From JBGPTF01 sp041490445 (GTDB lineage: Bacteria; Acidobacteriota; Terriglobia; Acidiferrales; UBA7541), in the NCBI GenBank assembly GCA_041490445.1, contig JBGPTF010000002.1, forward strand, positions 245,349 to 309,348: a DNA stretch of 64,000 nucleotides. Direction: 5' to 3'. The notes under the pieces were generated by a model, which saw only the letters and a program-made list of their open reading frames with translations, searched no databases and was not told where the DNA came from. Shown here one piece after another: positions 8,871-16,644 of the stretch. How positions within the stretch are numbered: position 1 is the first letter of the stretch; each line of letters starts with the position of its first letter. The position numbers were made by a program, and so were the translations under genes.

Positions 8871-9647
8871 TCAGAGATATTCCTCGTCAATTTTCGACAT
8901 GGCGTCGCCACCGGCAAACACCAGCTCGAAGAGCTTGTGTTTCAGAACCAAAATATCCCCAAAGGCTTCGCTCTGCACCAGGACCGCCGCCTGCAAGCGC
9001 ACCATTTCGAGCACGGCGAGAAACGCGACAATCATGGCGCGGCGCGTCGGGCAGGACTCGAAAAAGCCGATCAGCGAGGCCGGCTCTTCGCTTGCCGCAA
9101 GCTGCGCGCGCAGCTTTTCCATCATCTGCGCCACGGTGACCGTTTCGTGCTGCAACTCGATATTCGTAACTTCGCGCCGCCGTTCCAGCACCTTCTGAAA
9201 AACGGCAACGAGGTCCACAAGCGAAACCACCAGCTCGCCTTCGGTTTCTTCGCTTTGGTACAGCGAAGTGTCGGGCCTGGACCAGACGTGGTCCTCGATT
9301 TGCTGCTTCTGGTACAGCAACTGCGCCGCGTTCTTGAACTTCTCGTGCTCGAGCAGACGGTGCACCAGCTCTTCGCGCGGGTCGTCGAACTCTTCTGGCC
9401 CCGCCAGCGGATCGGGTGGCAGCAGCATCTTCGATTTGATGTGGATCAGCGTGGCCGCCATGTAGAGGAAGTCGGCCGAGATGTCAATGTCGAGCCGTTC
9501 GAGGTGATGAAGGTACTCGAGGTACTGCCCGGTGATTCTGGCGATGGGGATGTTGTGGATGTCGATTTCCTGCTTGCGGATCAAATCGAGCAGAAGATCG
9601 AGCGGCCCTTCGTAAATCTCGAGCTGCACTTTGTAGGGCGTATCCAC
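8871..9647 (-). CDS. scpA: Segregation and condensation protein A
   Basis: ScpA is the kleisin subunit that bridges the SMC heads and binds ScpB. The 258-residue product shows the family start YKVQLEIYEGPLDLLLDLIRKQEIDIHNIPIA, the AATLIHIKSKMLLP segment, and a C-terminal winged-helix part (AFLAVLEMVRLQAAVLVQSEAFGDI). It begins with a GTG at 9647, one base after the trpS stop, and is followed after two bases by scpB, so trpS, scpA and scpB share a transcript. The middle (about 85-180) is charged and more variable, as usual for kleisins. Confidence 0.94.
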   Translation of the reverse strand: MDTPYKVQLEIYEGPLDLLLDLIRKQEIDIHNIPIARITGQYLEYLHHLERLDIDISADFLYMAATLIHIKSKMLLPPDPLAGPEEFDDPREELVHRLLEHEKFKNAAQLLYQKQQIEDHVWSRPDTSLYQSEETEGELVVSLVDLVAVFQKVLERRREVTNIELQHETVTVAQMMEKLRAQLAASEEPASLIGFFESCPTRRAMIVAFLAVLEMVRLQAAVLVQSEAFGDILVLKHKLFELVFAGGDAMSKIDEEYL

Positions 9648-9648
9648 G

Positions 9649-10938
9649 TCAGTTGCCCGTCGTCGCCTTTTTGGTCGCCCGCGTCGGGCCGGCAGCTCCG
9701 CCGCGGGCGCGTTCCCAGGAAAAGATCGCTTCGCGCACGCGCTTCATCGTCCGTCTCGCCGCCTTTCGCGCTCTGACTGAACCGTCGTCCAGAATATCCC
9801 AAACCCGCTGGGGATGCGCCTCAAAATCGCAGCGGCGTTGCTGGATTGGTTCAATCCAGCGGACGAGCGCGTCGGCCATTTTGGCCTTGCAGTCCACGCA
9901 ACCGATCGCGGCGGTGCGGCAGTCGCGGTCGATTTCCGCCGCCGTCGCTGCGTCCGAAAACAGTTTGTGATACGCGAACACGGGACACACTTCCGGCCGG
10001 CCGGGATCGGTGCGGCGAACGCGCTGCGGGTCGGTCATCATGTTGCGCACTTTCGCGCGAATCGAATCGGTATTTTCGGAGAGCCAGATGGCGTTGCCGT
10101 AGCTTTTTGCCATCCGCCGGCCATCCGTTCCCGGCAGCCGCGGCGTTTCCGTGAGCATGGCCTGCGGCTCGCGCAAAACTTCCACCATCGGCACCTTCGC
10201 GTTGGCAAGAAGCGAGAGCCGATGATCGAGCGTGAGAGCGTGCATTGCCGCTTCGACGCGCTGATGCGCCGTCTCGGATTTCACATCGCCGCCCGCAGAC
10301 TCGATTCCAAGCTGCTTTTCGAGCACCGCTAGCGCTCTCGCTCTCGCCTTCTTCCAATTCACCGGGCCATAGGCGGCATTAAACCGGCGAACAATCTCGC
10401 GTGTCAGCTCGACGTGCGGCACCTGATCTTCGCCCACGGGAACGAAGTCGGCGTCGTAGATGACAATGTCGGCGGACTGTAACAGCGGATACCCGAGAAA
10501 GCCGTAGGTGCCGAGGTCTTTGTCGCGGAGCTGTTCGATCTGCTCCTTGTACGTCGGCACGCGCTCCAACCAGCTCAGCGGCGTCACCATCGAGAGAAGC
10601 AAATGCAGCTCGGCGTGATCCGGCACCTGCGACTGAATGAAAATCGTCGCCTTCGCCGGATCGAGGCCCACCGAGAGCCAATCAATCGCCACTTCCCGCG
10701 TGTTCTCCGCGACCAGCGACGTGTCCGCATAATGCGTCGTCAGCGCGTGCCAGTCGGCCACGAAAAAGAAACAGTCGTACTCCTCCTGCATCTTGAGCCA
10801 GTTCTGGAGGGCGCCAAAATAATGGCCGATGTGGAGCGGTCCGGTGGGACGCATCCCGCTGAGGACGCGCTTGCGTTTCCCCTTCGCGATGGTCCCCGGG
10901 CGAAAGCCTTCGCTTGATTCGTTTGGCGTGGACGGCAC
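9649..10938 (-). CDS. trpS: Tryptophanyl-tRNA synthetase with insertion and four-cysteine motif
   Basis: A class I aminoacyl-tRNA synthetase charging tRNA-Trp, 429 residues. The HIGH signature is at 36-39 (GPLHIGHY) and the KMSKS counterpart is RMAKS at 275-279. Compared with the common ~330-residue TrpRS there is an insertion of roughly 60 residues at about 192-255, between the ARRFN-type helix and TETPRLPGTDG. Four cysteines, C318, C340, C347 and C350, are spaced C-x21-C-x6-C-x2-C, close to the pattern that binds a 4Fe-4S cluster in Thermotoga maritima TrpRS; cluster binding here is inferred. It starts with a GTG at 10938 directly abutting the stop of the acyl-CoA dehydrogenase gene. Confidence 0.95.
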   Translation of the reverse strand: MPSTPNESSEGFRPGTIAKGKRKRVLSGMRPTGPLHIGHYFGALQNWLKMQEEYDCFFFVADWHALTTHYADTSLVAENTREVAIDWLSVGLDPAKATIFIQSQVPDHAELHLLLSMVTPLSWLERVPTYKEQIEQLRDKDLGTYGFLGYPLLQSADIVIYDADFVPVGEDQVPHVELTREIVRRFNAAYGPVNWKKARARALAVLEKQLGIESAGGDVKSETAHQRVEAAMHALTLDHRLSLLANAKVPMVEVLREPQAMLTETPRLPGTDGRRMAKSYGNAIWLSENTDSIRAKVRNMMTDPQRVRRTDPGRPEVCPVFAYHKLFSDAATAAEIDRDCRTAAIGCVDCKAKMADALVRWIEPIQQRRCDFEAHPQRVWDILDDGSVRARKAARRTMKRVREAIFSWERARGGAAGPTRATKKATTGN

Positions 10939-12111
10939 CTAGCCGCCTCCCTTGCTTGCCAGCAAACTGTTCGCCAGCAAATCGCGCGCGATTATGGTGC
11001 GCTGCATCTCACTTGTTCCTTCGTAGATGGTCAGCACGCGCGCGTCGCGATAATAACGCTCCACGTCGCTTTCGCGAGAGTACCCGCTGCTGCCGTGAAT
11101 CTGCACCGCCTTTGCAACTACGCGGTTCACCATCTCGCTGGCATAGAGCTTGGCGCGCGCGGCGCGCGGACCCAGGCGCTGCCCGCCGTGGTCGCGCACC
11201 CATGCGCCGTAGTGCGTCAGGGCTCGCGCGGCTTCAATTTCAGTTTGCATGTCGGCGAGCATCCATTGAATGGCCTGGTGCTCGCAGATCGGTTTCCCGA
11301 ACGTGCGCCGCTGCTTCGCGTAACGCGCCGAAGCCTCGAGCGCCCCTTGCGCGATGCCCACCGCCTGCGCCGCGATTCCCACGCGCCCGCCGTCGAGCGC
11401 TTCGAACGCGATCTTCAAGCCCTGCCCTTCTTCGCCGAGGCGGTTCTCCGCGGGCACCCGGCATTCATCGAAGACGATTTCCGCCGAATGCGAAAGCCGC
11501 AAGCCCATCTTATCCTCGTAACGGCTGATGCGAAACCCCGGAAACCCTGGCTCCACAAGAAAAGCGGTCACTCCCCGGCCGCCGGCTTGCGGATCGGTTT
11601 TCGCGAAAACAACGTAGAGCCCGGCGGCGCCGGCATTCGTCACCCAGCTCTTCGTGCCGTTCAGGCGATACGCATCGCCGTCGCGCGTCGCGCGGCACTG
11701 CAGCGCCGCCGCGTCCGACCCCGCCTGCGGCTCGGTGAGGCAGAAGCCGCCGATCATTTCTCCGCGCGCCATCCGCGGCAGATACTGTTTCTTCTGCGCC
11801 TCGGTGCCGTGCTTCCACAGTGGCGAGGCGACCACGGAATTCGTCACACTCAGCATGACGGCCATCGAGGCTTCGACGCGCGCCACTTCTTCGATCATCA
11901 GCACGTAGCTGATGGTGTCCGTGCCGGCGCCGCCCCATTCTTCCGGCACCAGCATTCCGCAGCAGCCCATCTCGCCCAATTTGCGAAGCTGTTCGAGCGG
12001 AACTTTTTCCTGACGCTCGTACTCGCGGATAATCGGGCGAACCTCCGCCTCCATGAACTGGCGGACCGTATCGCGAATCAGTTGTTGGTCGCTGCTGAGA
12101 GAAAAATCCAT
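10939..12111 (-). CDS. Acyl-CoA dehydrogenase
   Basis: An FAD-dependent acyl-CoA dehydrogenase (390 residues) catalysing alpha,beta-dehydrogenation of acyl-CoA, passing electrons to ETF. Motifs in order: FSLSSDQQLIRDTVRQF at the start, the FAD-binding CLTEPQAGSDAAAL, WVTNAGAAGLYVVFAKT, YAKQRRTFGKPICEHQAIQW and the C-terminal IHGSSGYSRESDVERYYRDAR with the catalytic Glu in IYEGTSEMQR. The chosen ATG at 12111 begins exactly where family members begin; the frame stays open for another 43 codons upstream, but that extension has no family similarity. No strong ribosome binding site is seen. It appears to be the first gene of the seven-gene minus-strand run. Chain-length specificity cannot be told; it resembles short-chain (butyryl/isovaleryl-type) enzymes. 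Confidence 0.92.
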   Translation of the reverse strand: MDFSLSSDQQLIRDTVRQFMEAEVRPIIREYERQEKVPLEQLRKLGEMGCCGMLVPEEWGGAGTDTISYVLMIEEVARVEASMAVMLSVTNSVVASPLWKHGTEAQKKQYLPRMARGEMIGGFCLTEPQAGSDAAALQCRATRDGDAYRLNGTKSWVTNAGAAGLYVVFAKTDPQAGGRGVTAFLVEPGFPGFRISRYEDKMGLRLSHSAEIVFDECRVPAENRLGEEGQGLKIAFEALDGGRVGIAAQAVGIAQGALEASARYAKQRRTFGKPICEHQAIQWMLADMQTEIEAARALTHYGAWVRDHGGQRLGPRAARAKLYASEMVNRVVAKAVQIHGSSGYSRESDVERYYRDARVLTIYEGTSEMQRTIIARDLLANSLLASKGGG

Positions 12112-12868
12112 TTCGTAAATGTAAACGCCGATGCTAGCACAGAGCGGGAGCGTACCCAAACTCGCTGATGCCCCATCTCTCCAGGTTTTCATCAGCACTT
12201 GCAACAACATCGGGGCGGGTGACACACACGTCGAGAGCAAGCTTGGCCTGACCAGATCCCTTTATCAGCGGTTTTGGGGGGTGCCCTACCCTCGCCGCTC
12301 TTGCGAGGGTGGGAAACCCCTTCTGACGAAAAGTGCCACTTCTCCGCTCCTCTTTTTTCGACGCTCTGACACTTTCAACCTTCGACTTTGACTTTCAACT
12401 CTGAACTCTGGCCTTTCAACTCTCGCCTCCCTTCCTCCCCTGTCCACACGCACTCCGATTTGCAATTTGCCCCCATCCCCGCTACCGTAGCCCATGGTTT
12501 TAGCAGCCAGAACCAGCCGCCTCGCACCGCGACCGCCCCGCGCCAGCCTCCATTACCCAGAACTCGCCCTCGCGGCGAAGGCTGCTTCTTCTCCTCTGCT
12601 TCCTTTGGCTTCTCCACTTCTTCTGCCTCCTGTTCTTACTCCCCCTCTAACTCCTTTGCCTCCTTCATCGTTTCCCATCGCTAATCGCAACACTTTTTCA
12701 AACAGAATCGGCCCTATCGCATTGAAAACAAACAGGCGGGTCTCTTCCAAATCGCAACAAAAGCGCACTTTTTCTGAAGAAAAAGCGAAACGACCCTACT
12801 GGCAGACCCGCAGGCGGTTCGGCTCCCGGCAAACCCGTGTCTTGCGCGGGCCGAGGGAAGAGGAAGGC
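12112..12868. other. Gene-free stretch between the acyl-CoA dehydrogenase and LytTR genes
   Basis: About 760 bases with no gene I can support. It holds the presumed promoter region of the minus-strand seven-gene run and the 3' end of the LytTR transcript. Roughly 12345-12680 is strikingly pyrimidine-rich on the plus strand (long runs of C and T with few G), unlike coding DNA around it. A hairpin sits at 12288-12310, and a 7-bp A/T hairpin (CTTTTTC tgaa GAAAAAG) at 12768-12785 might end the LytTR message. Plus-strand frames through here encode Pro/Ser/Thr-rich low-complexity peptides and look spurious. Confidence 0.6.
12288..12310. repeat. Perfect 8-bp inverted repeat (hairpin)
   Basis: ACCCTCGC and GCGAGGGT are separated by 7 bases; with a G-U pair and two more G-C pairs the stem extends to 11. 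There is no T-tract on either side, so it does not look like an intrinsic terminator. It lies about 180 bases upstream of the acyl-CoA dehydrogenase start and could be a regulatory or repeat-derived structure. Confidence 0.5.
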
Positions 12869-13642
12869 TTACATCTTCAAGAGTTCGCGGAGGCGCCTGG
12901 TCTGCGCCCGGCTGACGGGAACTTCGCCCTGCTTCTTATCATTCATTTTGAGCATGTAGCTCGACTTGAACCACGGCACAACTTCCTTGATGCAATTGAT
13001 GTTGATGAGGTAGGAGCGGTGTGCCCGCCAGAACACGTTGGCGTCGAGCGAGGCTTGCATCTCTTCGATGGTCCGGAAATTCGACGTGCCGTCAAAATCC
13101 TTCCCGTGGATCGTGATCACGCCGTCCTCAATGGCGGCGTAGACCATCTCTTCGGCATCGAGCAGGAAAAGCCTTCCCTGCGATTTCACCAGGAGCTTGA
13201 CCGGATGCGCGGTCTTGGCCGTGCCGAGCTGGCCGACCAGCGATTCCAGGCGTTCGACCGGCGAAGCATGCGCCTCGATCATTTTCTTCGCGCGCTGAAT
13301 GGCCTTGGCGACGCGGCCCTTGTCGAACGGCTTGAGGACGTAATCCACCGCATTCACTTCGAAGGCGTGGACCGCATAGTTGTCGTACGCCGTCGCGAAG
13401 ATGATCTGCGGGACGCGCAGCTTCCGCTCGACAAGCTTCTTGATTACGCCGAAGCCGTCGAGCCCCGGCATCTGCACGTCGAGAAATACGAGGTCGGGAC
13501 TGTGCTCCTTGATCAGGTTCACGGCGTCGAGCCCGTTCTTTCCCTGTCCCACCAGGCTGACTTCGGGGAACGATTTCAGCAGGAAAGCGAGCTCGTCCCG
13601 CGCCGGTTTTTCGTCGTCAATGATGAGCGTGTTGATGGGCAT
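12869..13642 (-). CDS. LytTR-family response regulator
   Basis: A 257-residue AlgR/LytR-type response regulator. The receiver domain occupies about 1-120 with the acidic pocket IIDDE (D9, D10), phospho-acceptor D55 in VFLDVQMPG and the conserved Lys104 in YVLKPF. A LytTR DNA-binding domain fills about 150-255 (LLVKSQGRLFLLDAEEMVYAAIEDG, FWRAHRSYLININCIKEV). LytTR regulators bind direct repeats upstream of targets. No histidine kinase gene is adjacent, so the regulator is an orphan in this window; its partner must be elsewhere. The start ATG at 13642 precedes PINTLIIDDE, where receiver domains begin. Confidence 0.94.
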   Translation of the reverse strand: MPINTLIIDDEKPARDELAFLLKSFPEVSLVGQGKNGLDAVNLIKEHSPDLVFLDVQMPGLDGFGVIKKLVERKLRVPQIIFATAYDNYAVHAFEVNAVDYVLKPFDKGRVAKAIQRAKKMIEAHASPVERLESLVGQLGTAKTAHPVKLLVKSQGRLFLLDAEEMVYAAIEDGVITIHGKDFDGTSNFRTIEEMQASLDANVFWRAHRSYLININCIKEVVPWFKSSYMLKMNDKKQGEVPVSRAQTRRLRELLKM

Positions 13643-13796
13643 GTTCCAATCTCGTCAAGCGTGCGAAATCGCCTGTCAGTATACGGGAAGCGTTTCGGCG
13701 TAAGCAAGAAACCGGGGCGCAGCGCAATAGAACCGGACGTTTCAGACCATGTTTGGACGTTAGAAGAGCTGGTAGGATTGCTTGAGGAGAATTCCA

Positions 13797-13994
13797 ATGC
13801 GACGGCAGCGTAAAACCGATCCACCGCATCCCTACAAAGAGTTTGAAAAGACAGGGCTTTGGAAAGCCGTAAATAAAGGAATCCGCGACTTAGTTGAGAA
13901 TCAAGACCTGAAGGAGACTGCGCGCAGAGAGTACATTGTGGGCTATCTCTGCACGGTGCTAACCCGACGCAGGGACAAGCTCTTTTCAAAATGA
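13797..13994 (+). CDS. Small basic protein of 65 residues, function unknown
   Basis: An ATG at 13797 is preceded by a strong ribosome binding site GAGGAG (13784-13789) with a 7-base gap, and opens a 65-residue frame rich in Lys and Arg. The sequence has a helical character with the segments YKEFEKTGLWKAVNKGIRDL and RREYIVGYLCTVLTRR. I do not recognise a named domain. The good translation signal and the non-shadow codon choice make it a credible gene. It stands alone between the divergent LytTR regulator and the DUF169 chain. A regulatory or nucleic-acid-binding role is possible from its charge but not shown. Confidence 0.7.
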   Translation: MRRQRKTDPPHPYKEFEKTGLWKAVNKGIRDLVENQDLKETARREYIVGYLCTVLTRRRDKLFSK

Positions 13995-14106
13995 GTCACT
14001 ACCGGGCGCGGCAGCCAGCGCCCCTGCGGCGAGGTCACTGGATCGGTTTCCTTGGGATGGCGCGGGCGTTATGATGACGCACGGAAGACGAGGAGGAAAC
14101 AAAGCG

Positions 14107-14889
14107 ATGGACGCGAAAACGTTCGCTAAAGAAATCGAGACGTACATCCGGCCGGCCACTTTCCCTGTCGCTGCGAGACTCCTGAAGCCTGACGAGCCCG
14201 TGCCCGAAAAAGCCAGGCGCCCGTTTCGCGATTTGAAAATCCAGATCGCCATCTGCCAGGCGATCGCCATGGCTCGGCGCTACGGATGGACCGTCGCGGT
14301 CGGCGAAGAGGACTTGAACTGCGTCCTCACAAAGACCGCGTTCGGTCTTGCCCCCCTGACCGAGCATTACACCGCGGGCCATCTCGCGTGCGGGATGTAC
14401 ACCGAAACGCTCGAGGCCGGCGCGAAAACCGAACAGGCGACGCACCGTTTGCCCGAGGGGCAGTACAAACACCTTGTCCTCGCCCCAGCCGCGCGCGCCG
14501 ACTTTGCCCCGGATGCGCTCGTGATGTACGGCAACGCCGCGCAGGTGATGCGCCTTCTCACCGGGGCGCTCTGGAAACGCGGAGGCGCAATCACCAGTTC
14601 CTTTACAGGCCGCGTGGATTGCTCGGATGAAATCATCCGCACGATGATGACGGACGATTATCAGGTGATCCTTCCCTGCTACGGCGACCGCGTGTTCGGG
14701 CAAACGGAAGACACCGAGATGGCGTTCTCGCTGCCCGGCTCAAAGATGGACGAGTTGGTCGAAGGCCTCGCGGGAACGCACAAGGGCGGCATCCGCTACC
14801 CGATCCCAACGTTTTTGCGTTACACGCCCCAATACCCGCCGCATTACTACGAGCTCGAGCGAATTTGGGCCGATCTGCCGGTGAAATGA
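14107..14889 (+). CDS. DUF169-family protein
   Basis: A 260-residue cytoplasmic protein of the uncharacterised DUF169 (COG2043) family. The family pattern is visible: an N-terminal helix ending in YIRPATFPVAARLL, the Cys-containing ICQAIAMARRYGW, GEEDLNC, the AFGL turn, LVLAPAARADFAPDALVMYGNAAQVMRLL, SFTGRVDCSDEIIR and the CYGDRVFG strand. Several Cys residues are conserved in kind, which has led to suggestions of metal or cofactor binding, unproven. The ATG at 14107 has AGGAGG at 14091-14096 (10 bases away); an ATG at 14071 is possible but lacks one. It is the first gene of a four-gene chain in which each stop overlaps the next start by 4 bp. Confidence 0.87.
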   Translation: MDAKTFAKEIETYIRPATFPVAARLLKPDEPVPEKARRPFRDLKIQIAICQAIAMARRYGWTVAVGEEDLNCVLTKTAFGLAPLTEHYTAGHLACGMYTETLEAGAKTEQATHRLPEGQYKHLVLAPAARADFAPDALVMYGNAAQVMRLLTGALWKRGGAITSSFTGRVDCSDEIIRTMMTDDYQVILPCYGDRVFGQTEDTEMAFSLPGSKMDELVEGLAGTHKGGIRYPIPTFLRYTPQYPPHYYELERIWADLPVK

Positions 14890-15473
14890 GCCGCGAACCC
14901 GCAAGTCGTGAAAAAGGTCTTGACCCTGGAACACACTCCGGGGGTGACGATCCTTCCATGCGAGCCGATCCTCAGCACAGTCGGCCATTGCGGTCCGGTG
15001 CCCTTGCTCGTTTGGTCGGGATGAGCCCCGACGCGCTTCGCTTCTACGAACGCGCCGGCTTGCTTCCCCGGCCCGAGCGCTCGTCCAATGGATACCGCCT
15101 CTATCCCGCGAGCGCCGTCCGGCGAGTTCTCCTGATTCGCGGCGCGCTTGCCCTCGGCTTCCGCGTCGCAGAACTCGCTGAAGTTCTCCGGCAGCGGGAT
15201 TCCGGCGCGACGCCCTGTCGGCGCGTGCGGGCTCTTGCTGCAGGCAAACTGCAGGATCTGGATTCACGGATTGCAGCGCTTGCGGCGCTCCGCGACCTTC
15301 TCTCGCGCACGCTGCGGGAATGGGACAAGCTCCTCAGGAAAGCGGGGCGGGAAAAACGCGCCGGGCTTCTCGACGCGTTTGTCGCCGGCCATCCCGAGGC
15401 CGCTCAAGCGCTGTCGCCACAATTGCCGCCGGGGCTGAGGAAAAGGCTCGCAAAAAAGGAGAAACAGAAATGA
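14886..15473 (+). CDS. MerR-family transcriptional regulator
   Basis: A MerR-type activator/repressor of 195 residues. The winged-helix head is recognisable: GALARLVGMSPDALRFYERAGLL, then RSSNGYRLYPASAVRRVLLIRGALALGF and AELAEVLRQR, followed by a long coiled-coil helix (CRRVRALAAGKLQDLDSRIAAL). The Cys before the coiled coil (TPCRRV) lies near where metal-responsive MerR proteins have a ligand Cys, but the metal-binding C-terminal loop is not obvious. The ATG at 14886 overlaps the DUF169 stop (ATGA); about 40 residues precede the HTH, so an internal ATG at 14958 is an alternative. Its place inside the operon suggests autoregulation of the chain. Confidence 0.88.
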   Translation: MSREPASREKGLDPGTHSGGDDPSMRADPQHSRPLRSGALARLVGMSPDALRFYERAGLLPRPERSSNGYRLYPASAVRRVLLIRGALALGFRVAELAEVLRQRDSGATPCRRVRALAAGKLQDLDSRIAALAALRDLLSRTLREWDKLLRKAGREKRAGLLDAFVAGHPEAAQALSPQLPPGLRKRLAKKEKQK

Positions 15474-16024
15474 AACTCGCGCGAGCTTTCGGTATCACCC
15501 TTTTGCTGCTCACCTTCGCTCCCCTTGCAACCGCCCGGGAAGCGCACATGAATTGTCCGATGATGCAGGATCAGAAGAAAACGAAAGAGCCCTCCGCAGC
15601 CGTCAAGGAGCACGGCGATGCCGCGATGGGCTTTGACCAAGACAAAACTACGCACCACTTTTTCCTCAAGGGTGACGGCGGAGTGATCCAGGTCACTGCA
15701 AATGATGTGTCAGACAATGCCAGCCGCGAAATGATCCAGAGCCACCTCGCGCACATCGCGGCTGCGTTCGCCCAGGGCGACTTCAACATCCCCATGCTGG
15801 TCCACGACCGGGTTCCCCCTGGGGTTCCAGAGATGAAGCGCCTGAAAGGCAAAATTCAATATCGCTATGAGGCGCTTGAACAGGGCGGACGCGTGGTGAT
15901 TTATACCAGTGACGCGCGAGCGCTCGCGGCCATTCACAAATTCCTGCGATTCCAGATTCAAGACCACGCCACCGGCGATAGTTTGAAAGTCCAGGATTCG
16001 ACAGTGGAAGGAATAGGCAGGTGA
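15470..16024 (+). CDS. Exported protein with an N-terminal MNCPMM motif, function unknown
   Basis: The ATG at 15470 overlaps the merR stop (ATGA) and follows AGGAG at 15458-15462. The 184-residue product has a signal peptide (hydrophobic FGITLLLLTFAPLATA, then REAH), so it is periplasmic or secreted. Just after the cleavage region comes HMNCPMM, a Met/Cys cluster like those that bind Cu(I) or other soft metals. The folded part runs from about GFDQDKTTHHF through FFLKGDGGVIQVTAND, HLAHIAAAFAQGDF, VHDRVPPGVPEMKRLKG to IHKFLRFQIQDH. I know no named domain for it. Its link with a MerR regulator makes a metal-related role attractive, but this is inference. Confidence 0.82.
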   Translation: MKLARAFGITLLLLTFAPLATAREAHMNCPMMQDQKKTKEPSAAVKEHGDAAMGFDQDKTTHHFFLKGDGGVIQVTANDVSDNASREMIQSHLAHIAAAFAQGDFNIPMLVHDRVPPGVPEMKRLKGKIQYRYEALEQGGRVVIYTSDARALAAIHKFLRFQIQDHATGDSLKVQDSTVEGIGR

Positions 16025-16578
16025 GCAAGCGAACGACCCAGCGAGCGCGCGTTACTCAATCCAGGATGCTGTACGCTGGGCGAGTCTTCTCCGTCCGGCG
16101 TGACAAGCTCATCGAGCCGGGCGGAGTTCGCGTCACGCGCGACGTGGTGGTGCACCCCGGCTCGGTCGTGGTGCTTCCCGTTTTTCCCGACGGACGCATC
16201 CTGATGATCCGCCAGTATCGCCACTCGGTCGGCCGCTATCTGTGGGAGTTGGTTGCCGGGAGAATCGAGCCCGGCGAATCGCCCGCGTCGGCGGCGCGCC
16301 GCGAACTCGTGGAAGAAACCGGCTACACCGCGCGCCGGATGCACAAGCTGCTCGACCTGTTCCCGACGCCGGGGTTTGTCAGCGAGCGGATGGTGTTGTT
16401 CGTCGCCGAAGGATTGCAAGAGGGACCGTCACGGCCGGAAGACGATGAACGCATCACCGCCCGCGCACTCCGTCCTGCCGAGCTCGAACGCTGGATGAAG
16501 TCCGGCCGGCTGCGCGACGCGAAATCCATTGCCGGGATTCTCTACTACCGGCGCTTCGGCGGCGCCGGCCGTGCTTGA
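16021..16578 (+). CDS. Nudix hydrolase (ADP-ribose pyrophosphatase-like)
   Basis: A 185-residue Nudix hydrolase, most like NudF-type ADP-ribose pyrophosphatases that cleave ADP-ribose or other nucleoside-diphosphate sugars into monophosphates. The Nudix box is complete: GRIEPGESPASAARRELVEE followed by TGY, preceded by IRQYRHSVGRYLWELVAG, the strand typical of the ADPRase subfamily, and followed by the DLFPTPGFVSERMVLFVAEGL loop. The GTG at 16021 overlaps the previous stop (GTGA), making it the last gene of the DUF169-merR-exported protein chain. Another substrate is possible. Confidence 0.92.
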   Translation: MSKRTTQRARVTQSRMLYAGRVFSVRRDKLIEPGGVRVTRDVVVHPGSVVVLPVFPDGRILMIRQYRHSVGRYLWELVAGRIEPGESPASAARRELVEETGYTARRMHKLLDLFPTPGFVSERMVLFVAEGLQEGPSRPEDDERITARALRPAELERWMKSGRLRDAKSIAGILYYRRFGGAGRA

Positions 16579-16605
16579 CTTTTTTCGCAAACCAGCGTCT
16601 ATAGT
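16575..16605 (+). promoter_or_regulatory. Candidate promoter for the membrane-protein gene
   Basis: TTGACT (16575-16580) overlaps the stop of the Nudix gene and TATAGT (16600-16605) follows after a 19-base spacer, slightly long. The predicted start of transcription is about 30 bases upstream of the ATG at 16645. Suggestive only. Confidence 0.4.
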
Positions 16606-16644
16606 CTTGAGCGGAGGATGGCCGCTCACCCGGAGGAGGTCACG

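Noticed and set aside
12494..13813. A 439-codon plus-strand open frame across the LytTR gene
   Set aside because: It runs antisense to a clear response regulator and its unique part is low-complexity Pro/Ser/Leu; long antisense frames are expected in GC-rich DNA.
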